DNA of 64,000 nt from assembly GCA_032164245.1 (NCBI GenBank), contig JAVMKO010000152.1:1-64000 (forward strand), written 5' to 3'. The notes under the pieces are model-generated. The model made no database searches. It saw only the letters and a list, made by a program, of their open reading frames with translations, and was not told where the DNA came from. A program made the position numbers and the translations under genes. Source of the stretch: Sternotherus odoratus (taxonomy: Eukaryota; Chordata; Testudines; Kinosternidae). Below are positions 42,582 through 54,048 of this stretch, piece after piece (the first letter of the stretch is position 1; each line of letters starts with the position of its first letter).

Positions 42582-43366
42582 CTGGTTTTATTAACTAAAT
42601 GGCTTCATCCCTTGGAATGGAGAATTCCAGCCCAGGGAGAGTGGGGAGGGGAGGAGTCAAAAGGCTCCCTTCAATTATCACCTCCTCTCTGGAGTGTGGG
42701 TTGGGATCCACAACCCTTCCCCCCACCAGCCCCTGTGCCAGGGTCCCTCATGCAGAGCCCAGAGTCCTGCCCAGACTTTGACCCCTCAGAGCCTGGGGAG
42801 GGAGAGGAGCAAGGTAGCCATTGGTTGAGGTTTTCCCTTCCCCCACCCATTTCATTGGGCCTGGTCACAGACAACAAGGAGCAAAGGACCAGAGGTCCCA
42901 AGCACAGACAATAGGATGTTTATTGGGGTTACTTTCCAAGCAAGCACCTTGAGACGCCCTTCACACCAGTCAGGTTCATCTTTATCCACTGTCGCTGATA
43001 GAGTCTGTTCCCTTCCCAGACTCTGCAGAGCCCACATCGCTCTGCTGGAGGAGGGAGCCCTCGAGAAGAAGCAAAAGCTCCAAACTTTCCTCCCATCCTG
43101 TCTCAGGCAGGACAGCCAGGTCAGCACAGCCACGTGGAGGCAGATACAGACCCCAGGAGACAGAGCTTCCACCTCCACCACGGGAGAATGCAGCCATCTG
43201 GGAGGAACCTCCTATGTGCCCAGAGGCCTTTATTCCTCCAGCCTGTGTGGGGGGGTTCAGGAAGTTTCCCCTTCTGGCCCCCCCCACAAAAGGCCCTTCT
43301 AGGAAAGGCAAAATCTTGAAGAGAAAAAGTAACATCATAAAGGACTCCAGAGACACAGAATCTAAC
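42582..43366. other. Intergenic, no feature recognised
   Basis: No gene, RNA or known repeat is recognised between the Ile and Lys tRNA genes. Open frames are short and unsupported. Confidence 0.5.
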
Positions 43367-43440
43367 ACATGACCGGGGACTTGAACCCTGGACCCTCAGA
43401 TTAAATGTCTGATGCTCTACCAACTGAGCTAGCCAGGCTC
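43367..43440 (-). tRNA. tRNA-Lys(TTT)-like, degenerate
   Basis: The minus strand reads GCCTGGCTAGCTCAGTTGG, an anticodon loop with TTT, and the T loop TTCAAGT. It aligns with tRNA-Lys. The base before the anticodon is A instead of the near-universal T33. The acceptor stem has a mismatch and wobble pairs. It is probably a pseudogene. A second Lys-like copy is at 56065. Confidence 0.6.
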
Positions 43441-44984
43441 ATAAAGTAAACAGGAAGTTCATGGAGAGGAGAAATTAGTCAAGAAAAAGGGACACAATAG
43501 AGAAAACATGTTGCTCTCTCTCTTCCTGGCCCTGGCACCAAATTGCCCCAAAATTTCATAATGCCCATGGCTGCACCAGCCCTGTCAACCAGCCCCATCC
43601 CTTGGCCATCCCCCCATGGGTTGTGCCCACTGTAAGGGGTAGGGCCAGTCCTGGGGTGTGTGGGATCCCGGTCAACTCCCTCTGCCCTGCCTCTTCCCCC
43701 TCCCCTGATCCCCACACTCCCCCATCCCACCTCTTCCCACAGCAACCCTGCACTCACTGGCAGTGGTGGGAAGTGGAGCAACCCAGCCCCAGCCTGCTCT
43801 TCTCCACCAGCTCCCAGCCCACTCCGCTTCCCTTTCCCCGGCCACACTCATATTGCTCTGGTTGAGGAAAGGCCTGGCCGCAGCTCTCAGTGGCAGCAGG
43901 AAGCAGAGCACCATGCCTGAAAGCTGGTGGACTAGACCTGGCTGGGGCCAGGTTGCTTCACTTCCCACCACTGCCAATGAGTGGGGAGGGATCCCTTTCC
44001 CCAAGCCTCCTGCTCCAAGCAACTTGGATGGGGTCAGGGTAAGGGAAGGTGAGTGGGCTCCTCCTGACCTCCTGGTTATCCCCTGGGTACACTAGGCCTG
44101 TGGGGCCCCCAAAAGAGGCCCCCAACAGCTCCTACCACCAGATCCTGCAAGGGAGGCTGGGGCCCCACACAGCCCTCCCCCATGGTGGGGCTGCATAGGG
44201 CACCCAGATGGCTAGGGACAGCACTGCCCTGAGGCATTTTGTCAGCATCATGCCCCAGTCAACTGCACCTCCCCAAACTCCACAAGGCCCAAATCATCAA
44301 CCTGGCCCCTCTTACAGCCTCTGCTTCAGCCTGACTAATAGGAGGAGTTTTAAGTCTCCCTCCCTCAGGCCAAATCTCAGTTGAGGAGAGAGACAAATTT
44401 CAAGCCACACCAAGACCTATGAGTGATTCTTTGTGGTTTCATAGCTTGTTCCTTTCACAGACTGAACTTGGCCCAATAAAAGATATTTCCTCACCCTCCT
44501 TGTTTCTCTCATGTCTTGGGATGGACATGCCTACAACCACTCTGGGATTCCCTCCCAGGGAGTCAGACACCCCAAAACTGTGATATTTTCTACATTAAAA
44601 GAGAACTCTAGAGCGGTCGTAGTCACCTCCGGTTCCAGTGGGCGTCAGTCACCCACCAGGAATTAAAATACTCATCCTTGTAGGAATAGGATCAGGGGGG
44701 CTGAGGACGCTGATCTTCCAGGCTTTGCAGCAAAGCAGCCCCGGGTGTAGAATCAGCTGTTCTTAAGGGGGTAGGAGGCAGCAATTCTTAAATAAACAAA
44801 TCTTCAGGGAAGCTGCTGTAAGTGGTCACCAAAAGTTTCTTTGTGCTCACTAAGAGAGAACTGATTTATTTGCTGCTGAGTAAGGTACCAGGACAAGTCT
44901 CGGGGCACCAGATCTCCCTGCTTCTTCCAGCACATCCCTGACTCCAACTCTGCCCCAGTCACTGTGGTAGGAGGATCTTCTATG
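43441..44984. other. Intergenic, short inverted repeat partner
   Basis: No gene is recognised. 44495-44580 is an inverted copy of about 42165-42260. The rest is unassigned. Confidence 0.5.
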
Positions 44985-45770
44985 CCATTGGTTCTCAAAC
45001 TGGGGGTTGCGAGTCCCGAGCCCTGGGGTGGGCTGCCTGCCCCTGACCCGATACCCCTGGTGGGCTGTGGGACCCAAACCTGGGGCGGCTGAGCTGCGAG
45101 CCCCGGCGTGGATGAGGGTCTGGGTGGCTGAGCCTGAGTCCTGACCTTGGGGTGGCGGGGCTGAGAGCCCTGAGGTCTGACCCTGGGGCGGCAGGCATCA
45201 GGATAGGTGAGGTGAGCCCTGGGGCAGCTGAGCCACGAGCGGTGGGGTGGCTGAGGAGAGCCCCGGGGCAACTGAGCCGCGAGCAGTGGGGTGGCTGAGG
45301 CGAGCCCCAGGGCAACTGAGCCATGAGCCCCGGGGCGGTGGGGCGGCTGAGCCACGAACCCCGAGGCAGCGGGGCAGCTGAGGAGATCCCCGGGGCGATT
45401 GAGCCGCGAGTGGTAGGGTGGCTTAGGCAAGCTATAGGGCAACTGAGCCGCAAGCCCTGGGGCAGTGGGGTGGCTGAGCTGTGAGCGGCAGGGTGGCTGA
45501 GGTGAGCCCCAAGCCCCCGGGGTGGTTGAGCCCCCGGGGTGGTTGAGCCTGAGCCCTGACCCCGGGGCAGTGGGGCTGAGAGCACTGAGGTCCCACCCCA
45601 GGCAGAGTGGCATGGTGAGCCCCAACCCCAGGTGGCAGAGCGGCAGGGCTGAGAGCCCTGAGCTCCGACCCTGGGGTGGTGGGCAGCGGGTCTGTGAGCC
45701 CCAGGCAGATCGGGGATGCCAACCCCAACTCCGGAGTGGCAGGGTGGGGAGCCCCGATCCTGGGGTCTAG
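44985..45770. repeat. GC-rich degenerate repeat, possible hAT derivative
   Basis: It starts CATTGGTTCTCAAACTGGGG, which resembles the left end of a Charlie-type hAT, and continues with degenerate repeats of GGGGCRGCTGAGC/GAGCCCCGGGG type to about 45770. No right terminus was identified. The long minus-strand open frame over it is a composition artefact. Confidence 0.5.
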
Positions 45771-45866
45771 ACTAGACATGATAAAGCAACACTCCAGAGA
45801 GCAATTGCTGCCTGCGAATCCAGCACATAGTGTAGAGCTGCCCTTAAAAAAACCTAGGTGTCCCAG

Positions 45867-45934
45867 TCACACATGGTCTAGTGGTTAGGATTCCTGGTTT
45901 TCAGACAGCCTGAGTTCAATTCCCAGTGTGGAAA
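45867..45934 (+). tRNA. tRNA-Glu(TTC)-like, degenerate
   Basis: It contains ACATGGTCTAGTGGTTAGGA and the GGTTTTCA anticodon context of tRNA-Glu(TTC), but the anticodon stem and two acceptor pairs are broken. It is likely a pseudogene. Confidence 0.55.
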
Positions 45935-46903
45935 TAATGCAGAGATTCTTCTCTCAGGGGAGGCAAGGAAGGGGGAAGGATCCTGCCACTGGGAGAGTTG
46001 GACAGTTCTGCGAGAGGATCAGAGGGGGGTGGATGCTGGGGGAGATCAGGGAAGGATCCCTGGGAAGTGGGCAGCATGGAGAGCACAGGTGTGGCATGGT
46101 GACTGGGAGAGTGACTGTGTCCTTCTAAACTCACCATCAGCAGACTGGGAAGAATGATGGCTTTGGGGGTAAATGTCAGTTTCTGTGTAAACACACAACC
46201 CCATGGCAAAATATTTCCATCCATAATCATCTAAACTAACAGACAGGAAAAATAAGAAACATGCTGCTTGAGAAAGTATTTGACTCTCATCCTGTAGGGT
46301 TCCCTTGGCTCATTTCCCTCCTCATTGTCACTCAGGGACACAATTTTCTTTGCACAGATATAGGAAATGGAAAACCTTCCTGTGTCTCCTTTCTGAGCCA
46401 GAACATTCAGTTCAATTGAAACCTTTCTCCTCCAGTGGCAATGGTCAGAGAGAGGGGAAGTGGACTCCTTCCCCCAGCAGTGAGATATTCACTCTCCTCT
46501 TTCTTCATGCTGTCATTGTTATTCCATTGAATAAAAGGTTGAATTTACTGCAGGGTGAGGAAAGAAATGAACCACCAACTCCCCCAAAAATCTAAGTGTC
46601 CCAGAGAGAAGCTGCCCCTGGCTATTTCAATCACTGATGCACTGGGGATATGATGGGAAAGGGACTGTGAATGATCAAGGCAGGAAATGGACAACAATCT
46701 ACAATGTCATTAACCACAAACACACTCTCCTCATGCTCCAGCCAGAAGGGAAATGAGCAGGAATTCTTGCTGTTCAGCCATAGACACACTTACACAATGG
46801 CACAGCAGTGAGTGTGTTGTGGAAGCTGGTCTGAGGAAACAATTTGAAATGATCACTCAGTGAGAACAAAAGTAGAGTGTAATGACAACAACATGTTAAG
46901 CAA
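45935..46903. other. Intergenic, no gene recognised
   Basis: The last part, from about 46790, is the start of the block duplicated in inverted orientation at 57105-57905. Nothing else is recognised. Confidence 0.5.
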
Positions 46904-46985
46904 GTAGTTGTGGCCCAGTGGTTAAAGCGATGGACTTGAAATCCATTGGGGTTTCCCTGCACAGGTTCAAATCCTGTCAACTATG
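46904..46985 (+). tRNA. tRNA-Ser(TGA)
   Basis: 82 nt. The 5' GTAGTTG pairs with 3' CAACTAT (one G-T pair). The D arm is TGGCCCAGTGG, the anticodon TGA lies in GGACTTGAAATCC, there is a long variable arm, and the T loop is GGTTCAAATCC. The structure is complete, so it is likely functional. A decayed inverted copy lies at 57722-57794. Confidence 0.88.
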
Positions 46986-47014
46986 AAGGAGCTTGTGGTT
47001 CTTTAGTTTCAGTA

Positions 47015-47309
47015 CAGTGAAACCTCGATATAACGGATTAATTCGGGCGAGGGGGTGTCCGTTAAAACCGAAAGTCCATTATTTAATAATTTTTTTATTG
47101 CGGGGAGCCGGGCGGGGGGGTGGGGGTGGGGGTTTGACAGCTCCCGCAGGGGTCCCCGCTGGGGGGAACCGGGCGGGAGCTGTCAACCCAGCCGGCTCCC
47201 TGCGGCGGGAGCCGGCAGCCCCCAATAACGGATTTTGGATGCATCGGAAATTTTGTCCATTGCATCTGAAGTCCGTTAAATCGGGGTCTGTTAAATCGAG
47301 GGTTTACTG
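47015..47309. mobile_element. Tigger-like MITE
   Basis: Inverted termini CAGTGAAACCTCGATATAAC and TCGAGGGTTTACTG are flanked by TA on both sides (47013-47014 and 47310-47311). It is 295 bp long with no transposase. The matching place in the inverted duplicate near 57705 lacks it, which provides an empty site. Confidence 0.87.
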
Positions 47310-48939
47310 TACCTGAGTATCATTTGTGTCAAAGGGAGCTATGTCCTGACTCACTCTCATATGTCTACACTGTAAAGTTATGCCACTTTAGTTGAAATGC
47401 TTTAATTCAACCCTGTGCTCCTTGTGTCACCACAGACTGCATCCCCTCTAGCAGCTCTTGCATAGCCCCAGAGAGCAGTGCACTGTGTGTAGCTATCGCA
47501 GTGTACAACTGGCTGCAGGGTGCTTTGGGAAGGGTTTGCAATGGCTCATGGGCTGTACAGCATCACATGATGCAGGTTTTTCTATCCCATTGTTCCATGC
47601 GCATCCTACTAGATTTCCAGCTGCTTTTCAACTGAAGGGCAGAAGTGTGTGTGGCGAGGTAGAGAGTGTGGGGGAGGGGGAAGACAGTGTGTGGCTTGGG
47701 GAAGAGACAGTGTGTTGGCACACAGTCTCTAAGTTCACACAGCTGCTGGAAGCAACCAGTCCAGAGGCAGGGGGAAGGGAACAGCTCTGACATCAGCTCC
47801 CTGCTTCCCTCACTGGCTCAGCACAGCTCAGCAGACTCTGAAACACACACACACACACACACCCCTGCCTTTCTGGCTCTGTGTTAGGGGCGCTTGAACA
47901 GGGAGGGTTAGCGGGCCATGGCCCCACCACTTTTACCACCCGTAATGATGGAAGATGGAGGCGGGGATTAAGGTGGATTCTTGGGGGGAAGAGGGTTTCT
48001 GGGGGTGTGGCCATGGGGGCAGGGCCTCAGGAAGATGGGGTGCTGTGGGGTTGGGACCTCAAGGAGTAGGGGCACAATGAGTGAGGGGTCTTGGGGAAAG
48101 GGGCATCAAAGGGGTTCCTCAGTTCAGAGGCTGGTGGCATAAATGGCTCATTGTGACTGTCAGAAGCTGTGGGCGGCTCTTTCATAGACCCTGAGGTCTG
48201 AGTCCTGCTTTGTGCTCTGGGTTTGAAAATAAAAATCCTAAACCACCCTTTAAAATAGCAAGTGCCCCAGGACGTGTTCTTGTCCCTGCCCCAAAGCAGA
48301 CAGACCCAGGGAGAGATGCCAGTGAGTCCAGGGTAATACTCCACTGAACGTTCACCATTTCCACCTGCTAAACTCCCTCCCCACCTTGTGGGCTCCTAGG
48401 GCAGGACATTGAGCCTGAGACAAGAGGCCTGCACTGCAACTTTACAGCCCTGTGAGCCTGAGTTACCTGAGCTGGGCATTTTATTGCAGTCTAGACATAT
48501 GCTAACCATACACCTACACTGCCATGAACACACCCCAGTCTCTTGTCTCAAAGCCGGGATCAGCTGATGCAGGCTTGTGCTGCAGGGCTATACAATCCAC
48601 TGTAGAAGTTTGAGCTTAAGCCCAGCCTCTGAGAGCCCATGAGGGGTGAGGGTCTCTGAGCCCAGGTTACAGTCTGAGCCCAAATGTGCTTTTTAGCCCC
48701 ACAACCTGATCCCAGCCAGACAGCTTTTATCCCAGTAGAGAGGCACTCTAAGGGTCTGATTCCATTGCCATGTTAGCCCAGGGTTAGTGAACTGGAGGAC
48801 TGAGTGTCTGCAATACCCAGGTTCAGAAGTGCTTAAACCATAAGAGCAGCCATACTAGGCTGGACCCAAAAGCCCATCTAGCCCTGCATCTTGTCTTTTG
48901 AGAGGAGCCAATACCAGGTGCCCCAAAACCCAGACAGCA
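47310..48939. other. Intergenic with duplicated block and CA repeat
   Basis: 47310-47850 continues the block that is inverted at 57105-57905. A (CA)n tract lies at 47841-47862. No gene is recognised from there to the Thr tRNA. Confidence 0.6.
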
Positions 48940-49013
48940 AGGCACCACTGGGAGTTGAACCCAGGATCTCCTGTTTACAAAACAAGGGCTTTAACCAACC
49001 AAGCCATGGCGCC
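48940..49013 (-). tRNA. tRNA-Thr(TGT)
   Basis: 74 nt on the minus strand. The 5' GGCGCCA pairs fully with 3' TGGTGCC (one G-T). The D arm is TGGCTTGGTTGG, the anticodon loop is TTTGTAA with anticodon TGT, and the T loop is GGTTCAACTCC. All stems form, so it is likely functional. Confidence 0.86.
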
Positions 49014-49451
49014 TCCTACTATGTGAGTGGTTGTCTCTGTCTTCACCGATTCCCTGTCAACCCCCACTGGACTCTGACAAGCTTTGCTTGTGTTTGGATT
49101 CTGGAAAGCAGAGGAAGTTTCACTCCCAAGGGGTGTGTGTGATTCTTTGGTCAGGGCTATACTACAAAATTAGGTCAGCGTAAGTACTGCGGAAGTACGA
49201 AAATTGAAAAGGGGATTTGTGTGCAACCATCTTAGTTTGGTTAAGGGACAGAGCAAGGGACAGGCTAACCCTAACCCTAATAATGTGAGATTGTAAAATC
49301 GGGGCTTATGTGAGTCAGAGAGACATTATGAGAAGCTGTTTTAACCTTTCTGTAAAATGAGAATGGAATGCTGACTAAGATAATGGGAAGGAAAATGTCT
49401 AACCAGGACACAGCTGTATCTGCTGAGATATGTAATGGGAAAGTATAAATA
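49014..49451. other. Intergenic, no feature recognised
   Basis: No gene is seen. A short CTAACCCTAACCCTAA run occurs near 49266, too short to call telomeric. Confidence 0.5.
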
Positions 49452-49749
49452 CAGTAGACTCTCGATTATCCAGGATGATAGGGAAAAAAATAATCCTGGT
49501 TAATAAAATCCTGGATAATCACGATCCATAGGAAATATGGGGAGGTGGGGTTGGTTCGCCAGCCACCCTGCATCAGGGAGAGGGTGTGTTGGTTCACTGG
49601 CTGCCCTGCACCCTGGTGGGGTTTTCTTGTGTGTTTGCTTGGGGCTGCAGCAAAGTCAGAGCCGGTCCTGCGAGTTATGCATTTTTTTTTGACATCCTGG
49701 TTAATCCACATTCTGGTTAACCCCCTTCTGGATAATCGAGAGTCTACTG
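49452..49749. mobile_element. Tigger-like MITE
   Basis: Inverted termini CAGTAGACTCTCGATTATCC and GGATAATCGAGAGTCTACTG are flanked by TA dinucleotides. It is 298 bp long with no transposase. It is a different family from the MITE at 47015. Confidence 0.9.
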
Positions 49750-50728
49750 TACTTGCTTTAAACTGCTTGTACTTTGGAGACCTGCCTAAGGAAGGGAGAC
49801 CCCCTGTCTGACTGCACTTTTCCCTTGCAATTGCTTGAAATAAACTGTCTCTGACATGTTGATGACAAATGCAGAGTGCAGCCCAGGAGAAGAAGTGGGG
49901 TTCTGCATTGGAGAAAAAGATGCAATGGTGAGTCCCAGTGGGTTCCTTCCCGGCCAAAGTGGTGTGCTGGGGTGGTCTGGGGAGTTCCTGTGAGCCGGGG
50001 GTGGACTTGTTGCGATGAGATCCACTGCTCCTTTCTGGCTGACTTGGGGGCACCATTGATGGTCTGGGAGTATGGGCAGGGGGCTGGCAGGGGGCTGGAG
50101 AGGACCCTGAACCCGTGTAGAGAACCTTTGGGGGGGATCCCACCCGGAAAGAATTCTGGCCACCAGGTCAACCTGTTTAAGTCAAATGGGGCAAGCTCAA
50201 GGCCTGTTGACTTAGTATGTGGGGCCAGCAGGTCAGGCTGATTTCCCCACATGTAGGGAGGCAGCCATAGACATTCACCCTACTGGGTCTCTGAGCTCCC
50301 ACACCTAAAAATCCCTGTTGGCCAGCAAGACAAACCAGGAGCCCAGAGCGAGGAGGCAAAGAGGTGACTGGAGCTTCCTCTGGTGAGGGTGCCTCTGTCC
50401 ACCTCCTTCATCTTTACTGCTGGGTGCCAAGTCTCTGGCAGCCAGTTGGTGAAGTTCGGAGAACAGGGTAGAGTGAGAAGTAGTGGAAGGACTCTTGCTA
50501 CCAGGGTCTAGCTGCCCAACCTCTTCGCTGGGCCCCAGTCGCTTTTAGCCACCAGGTAACCCAGGAACTACGGCAGGAATGGGGTGGGGAAGCAAGTCAA
50601 GCTGAGCAATGTAGGCAAAAATTCATCTTGCCTCCATGGAGTGCTCGCAATGACATCCTTTTTGTGTTCCATGGCTGAGAAAAACATCTTGGACAGAGAA
50701 GCATCAGGCAAAAAAGGGTCCTGTAAGT
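49750..50728. other. Intergenic, block repeated at 51935-52200
   Basis: 49870-50110 and 51935-52200 share a duplicated segment (GCCCAGGAGAAGAAGTGGGG and following). No gene is recognised. Confidence 0.6.
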
Positions 50729-50801
50729 GCCAAAGTAGCTCAGTCAGGAGCACATTAACCTGAATACCTAGAGGTCCCTAATTCAACCCCAGGCTTTGAC
50801 T
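50729..50801 (+). tRNA. tRNA-Phe(GAA)-like
   Basis: 73 nt. Acceptor GCCAAAG pairs with CTTTGAC apart from one C-A mismatch. The D arm is TAGCTCAGTCAGGAGC, and the GAA anticodon lies in CTGAATA. The anticodon and T stems are imperfect and the B box is weak (TAATTCAACCCC), so it may be a pseudogene. Confidence 0.6.
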
Positions 50802-51076
50802 TGCTCATTGGCCCCTTTGTGTGCAGAGGCGGGCTGTTTTCTGGAAGCGCAGCAGTGTCCTTACTTGCCACAAGTCCCTTATTTTATGCTCCCCAGAAGG
50901 AAACAGCAGTGTGGGCTTGTGACAACATGAAGTTGAATTCTTGAGTGTTCTTTGCTCTGCCAGCTGACCCATCTCCACTTTCTCCACTTTCTCCAGGTTT
51001 ACCCATGAGGGTGTGCCAAGGTGAGCGCCAGCCAAGTGGATGGAATTTGAAGGGTGGGGCAGAGCCTTGGGATAGA

Positions 51077-51149
51077 GTTTCTGTAGTGTAGTGGTTATCA
51101 CGTTTGCCTAACACGCAAAAGGTCCCTGGTTCGAAACCAGGCAGAAACA
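51077..51149 (+). tRNA. tRNA-Val(AAC)
   Basis: 73 nt. GTTTCTG pairs with CAGAAAC plus A. The A box is TAGTGTAGTGGTTATCA, the anticodon AAC is in the loop CTAACAC, and the B box is GGTTCGAAACC. All stems are intact, so it is very likely functional. Confidence 0.95.
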
Positions 51150-52278
51150 TGAAAGCTTTCTCCCCCCAAGCTCCCTTAGCTGTCCAGCAAGATGCTCCTC
51201 TTTCTGCCACTGGCCTGTCCCTGGGATACCCCAACCCCTGCAGGACAGAGGGTGGGGAAATGAGCTGAGAACGTGCCTTAGCATCATCTGGGGAAAGCTG
51301 GAGGATCTGGGCCAGTCTCCTCTTGGAGCCTTGGAGCTCAGCCTCCTCTGCCCTTGGAGGTTGGCGTACACAGGCTGGCTCTTCAGCTGGCATCACTTGC
51401 CAAAGGAGGAAGTGAGTTGGGAATGGGGCAAAGAGGAAGGTGATGCTGAGGGAGGCAGGGCAGAAACTAAGCTCACCTCAGTGTGGCAAAGTGGGGTTAG
51501 TAGAGCAGCATTTGTTCTGCCAAAGCCTGGGGAGGGGCGGTTGGCTGCTGGGAGGTAGAATCCTGTGCCTCCCTCTTGGCTCCCCAGGGATGGCTACTCA
51601 CAGTCCAGGACAAGCAGACTGGTGATGGGTGAAAGGAAGACAAGCAGAGCTGAGTCTGAGTGTGTGCGCTCCTGTTCTCTTTTCTGTCTAAGCAGGAGGA
51701 GCAGTGATGGGTTTGACAGGCTCCCTGTCACACATAGGGCAGCGAGAACCACTTCTCCTTTGTGGCCAACCCAGGGCATGATTGATGGTTTTGGAGGTGG
51801 GGGTTGGGCTGGCTGAGAGCAACTGGGATCCAGGAAGCCCCCGCCTGGCCTTCCGACGGCCGAATCCATGGAAGTGTGGTTGGCTGCAGGGAGTGAGTAT
51901 CCTATGCCGGCCTCCTGGCACCCCAGGGATGGCTACTTGAAGCCCAGGAGAAGAAGTGGGGTTCTGGGTGGAAGGAGGAGAAGCAATGGTGAGTCCTAGT
52001 GGGCTCCTTCTCAGAAGATGGTTTTGTGTGTAAGGCTGGGGAGTTGCCCGCGAGCCATGGGCAGACTTGTTCCAGTGAGAATGGCTGATCCTTTCTGTCG
52101 GACCTGGGGGTGCCAGTGACAGCTTGTGAGGGGGCAGGTGCTGCCTTGAGTGACTGCGATATAGGAAACTCTGGGGCCAAGTCCACTGCTTCTCTCCTGC
52201 CTTGTGACATCAAGATTCAAATCTCCCCAGCGTGTGCTACTGCTCATGTATTAAGCCTTCCTGGCTGGCCTGGTCATT
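51150..52278. other. Intergenic, no gene recognised
   Basis: 51935-52200 is a diverged copy of 49870-50110. Open frames are short and lack domains. Confidence 0.55.
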
Positions 52279-52351
52279 GCCAAAGTAGCTCAGTGGGGAT
52301 TGCATTAGACTGATTATGTGAAACTCTCTAGCCTGGGTCAAGCCTTTAGCA
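52279..52351 (+). tRNA. tRNA-Phe-like pseudogene
   Basis: It begins GCCAAAGTAGCTCAGTGGGG like the copy at 50729 and ends CTTTAGC, so the acceptor stem pairs. The anticodon arm (GACTGATTATGTG) no longer shows GAA, and the T arm is disrupted. It is probably a pseudogene. Confidence 0.5.
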
Positions 52352-52874
52352 CAGCCCTTCACCCTGGGCATGTCGTGCTGGGCTTTCTTCTGGGTGCGCA
52401 GCTGGGCCATGAACTCACCAGTTTTTTACCATGAGTTACAGCTGCCCAATCCCGCAGAGTCTGGATTATTGTCACAAGTTCCCAGTGTTTCTATGGAAGA
52501 CAATTTGTGGAAATAGAAGATCCCAGAAACACTTGGAGCTCCCCACCCCACTCCTGCCCCCAGGGTCAGGTGTTGAGCTTCTCACAACACCCCTCCCCCA
52601 CCATAACCTTCCAGCAGGGAATGGCAGCACCTCCCACCTAATGCAGGGGAGAGGGCTGAGTGTATCTCTGCACCCTGAGTCCAGGACACACACTCTCCCT
52701 GCCCCACACATAGATTCTGTCCCTGGGGCAAAGTGACCCCTAAGAACCAGCAACCCCCAGGACAGCAGGTTTGGCCCAGAGCAGGGAATGTGTCCCCAAT
52801 GCTGCTGTGAGGCCACTGGATACTCCGGAACCAGGAGGACTCTGAGTGTAACTCACAGCCAGCAAAGCACATCT
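52352..52874. other. Intergenic, no feature recognised
   Basis: No gene or repeat is recognised. Confidence 0.5.
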
Positions 52875-52946
52875 GGGGATGTAGCTCAGTGGTAGAGCGC
52901 ATGCTTTGCATGTATGAGGCCCTGGGTTCAATCCCCAGCATCTCCA
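52875..52946 (+). tRNA. tRNA-Ala(TGC)
   Basis: 72 nt. GGGGATG pairs with CATCTCC (one G-T pair) plus A. The A box is TAGCTCAGTGGTAGAGC, the anticodon TGC is in CTTTGCATG, and the B box is GGTTCAATCCC. All stems are intact, so it is very likely functional. Confidence 0.95.
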
Positions 52947-54048
52947 ATATCTCTTTTCACCCTGCTGCTTTGCTCACACCAGGAGCATGTTCGCAGCAGT
53001 CTCCCTGCAGGAGTTTCAATCCTGCTCAGTGAGGGGCAAGTGCCAATGGCAGGGAAGGTCTGGGGGGTGGTTCTGCTCCTAAGTCACCCTCTGGACAAAG
53101 AGGAGCTGAAATCCTTCAGTCCTGGAATTTAAGTAATGTCAGTATCAAACCTGCATAAGTGGGGGCTGAGGTGCATCAGTTGAAGTTGGGGCAGTAGGTT
53201 AACCAAGAGAGTGGACTACAGTCCAGCTTCAGGTCTCAGAGGAAAGGCAGCTCACAGGCATGGACACCCTTCTGGATCAAATGTCCCCTCTTGTGCTTAA
53301 GTCCCAACAGGGAGCAGGCAGAAGACAGGCTCCCACGTCATTTGAGAGAGCAAGAGAAAAGCTTGGAACACCCAGTAGTGTTAGGTTGTGAAAACGCTCT
53401 CACAAGATCCCACTTGGATTGTAGGATTCAGTCTTCATTGCTGACCCTTACACCATGGGACCAGCAGAGAGCACCCTGGGTCCTTCTGACTTCTAGTGTA
53501 GAAGAGCCTGGGGGGAACAGCCTCCATCTGGTGCTGAGAGACCTTCTTGCTTTTTTCTAGTTAAATATCAGATCCAGGAGAAAACATCATTCAAAAAAGC
53601 CAAATGAAATCACAGACAGAAACGCCATCGGAAATAAAAAAGGGGGGAAGGAAAATGCAATTCCCCATCACATAATGGTATCCTGGGGAGGATTAACTTT
53701 TCAAGGGCCTGGTGCCAAACATATTTCTCCCCCACCCTGTGGAATGAAGGAGCCTGGGGCAAGAGCACAGTGGGGCATGGGGGAGAGGATTGGTCCTCAT
53801 CTGGAGTGAGGCAGGGGCAAGATGAGCACAGTGGTGTATGGGGACAGGACTAGTTCCTGCTGACTGGAGCAAGGCAGGGGTCCGGGACAAAAGCCCAGTG
53901 GGGCAGGAGCTAGTGTTGGTCCCTGGAACAAGGGAGGGGCTGCAGGTAAACTGCAAGTGTAGCAGGGTTGGGGAGGAGACAAACAGGATCCATCCACCCA
54001 CCCCCTGCCCACATAGAGCAGGTACCGACCTTCTCCCTGGTTCTAGCC
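52947..54048. other. Intergenic, no gene recognised
   Basis: No gene is seen. 53740-53960 has loosely repeated GGGGCAGG/AGCACAGTGG phrases. It ends with the target duplication of the next hAT element. Confidence 0.5.

Noticed and set aside
44804..45625. 273-codon minus-strand open frame
   Set aside because: It lies over a GC-rich degenerate repeat. It is proline-rich with no domain, and other frames are also open.
49264..49282. Telomere-like CTAACCCTAACCC
   Set aside because: Only about two and a half units, which is within chance and not evidence of a telomere or fusion.
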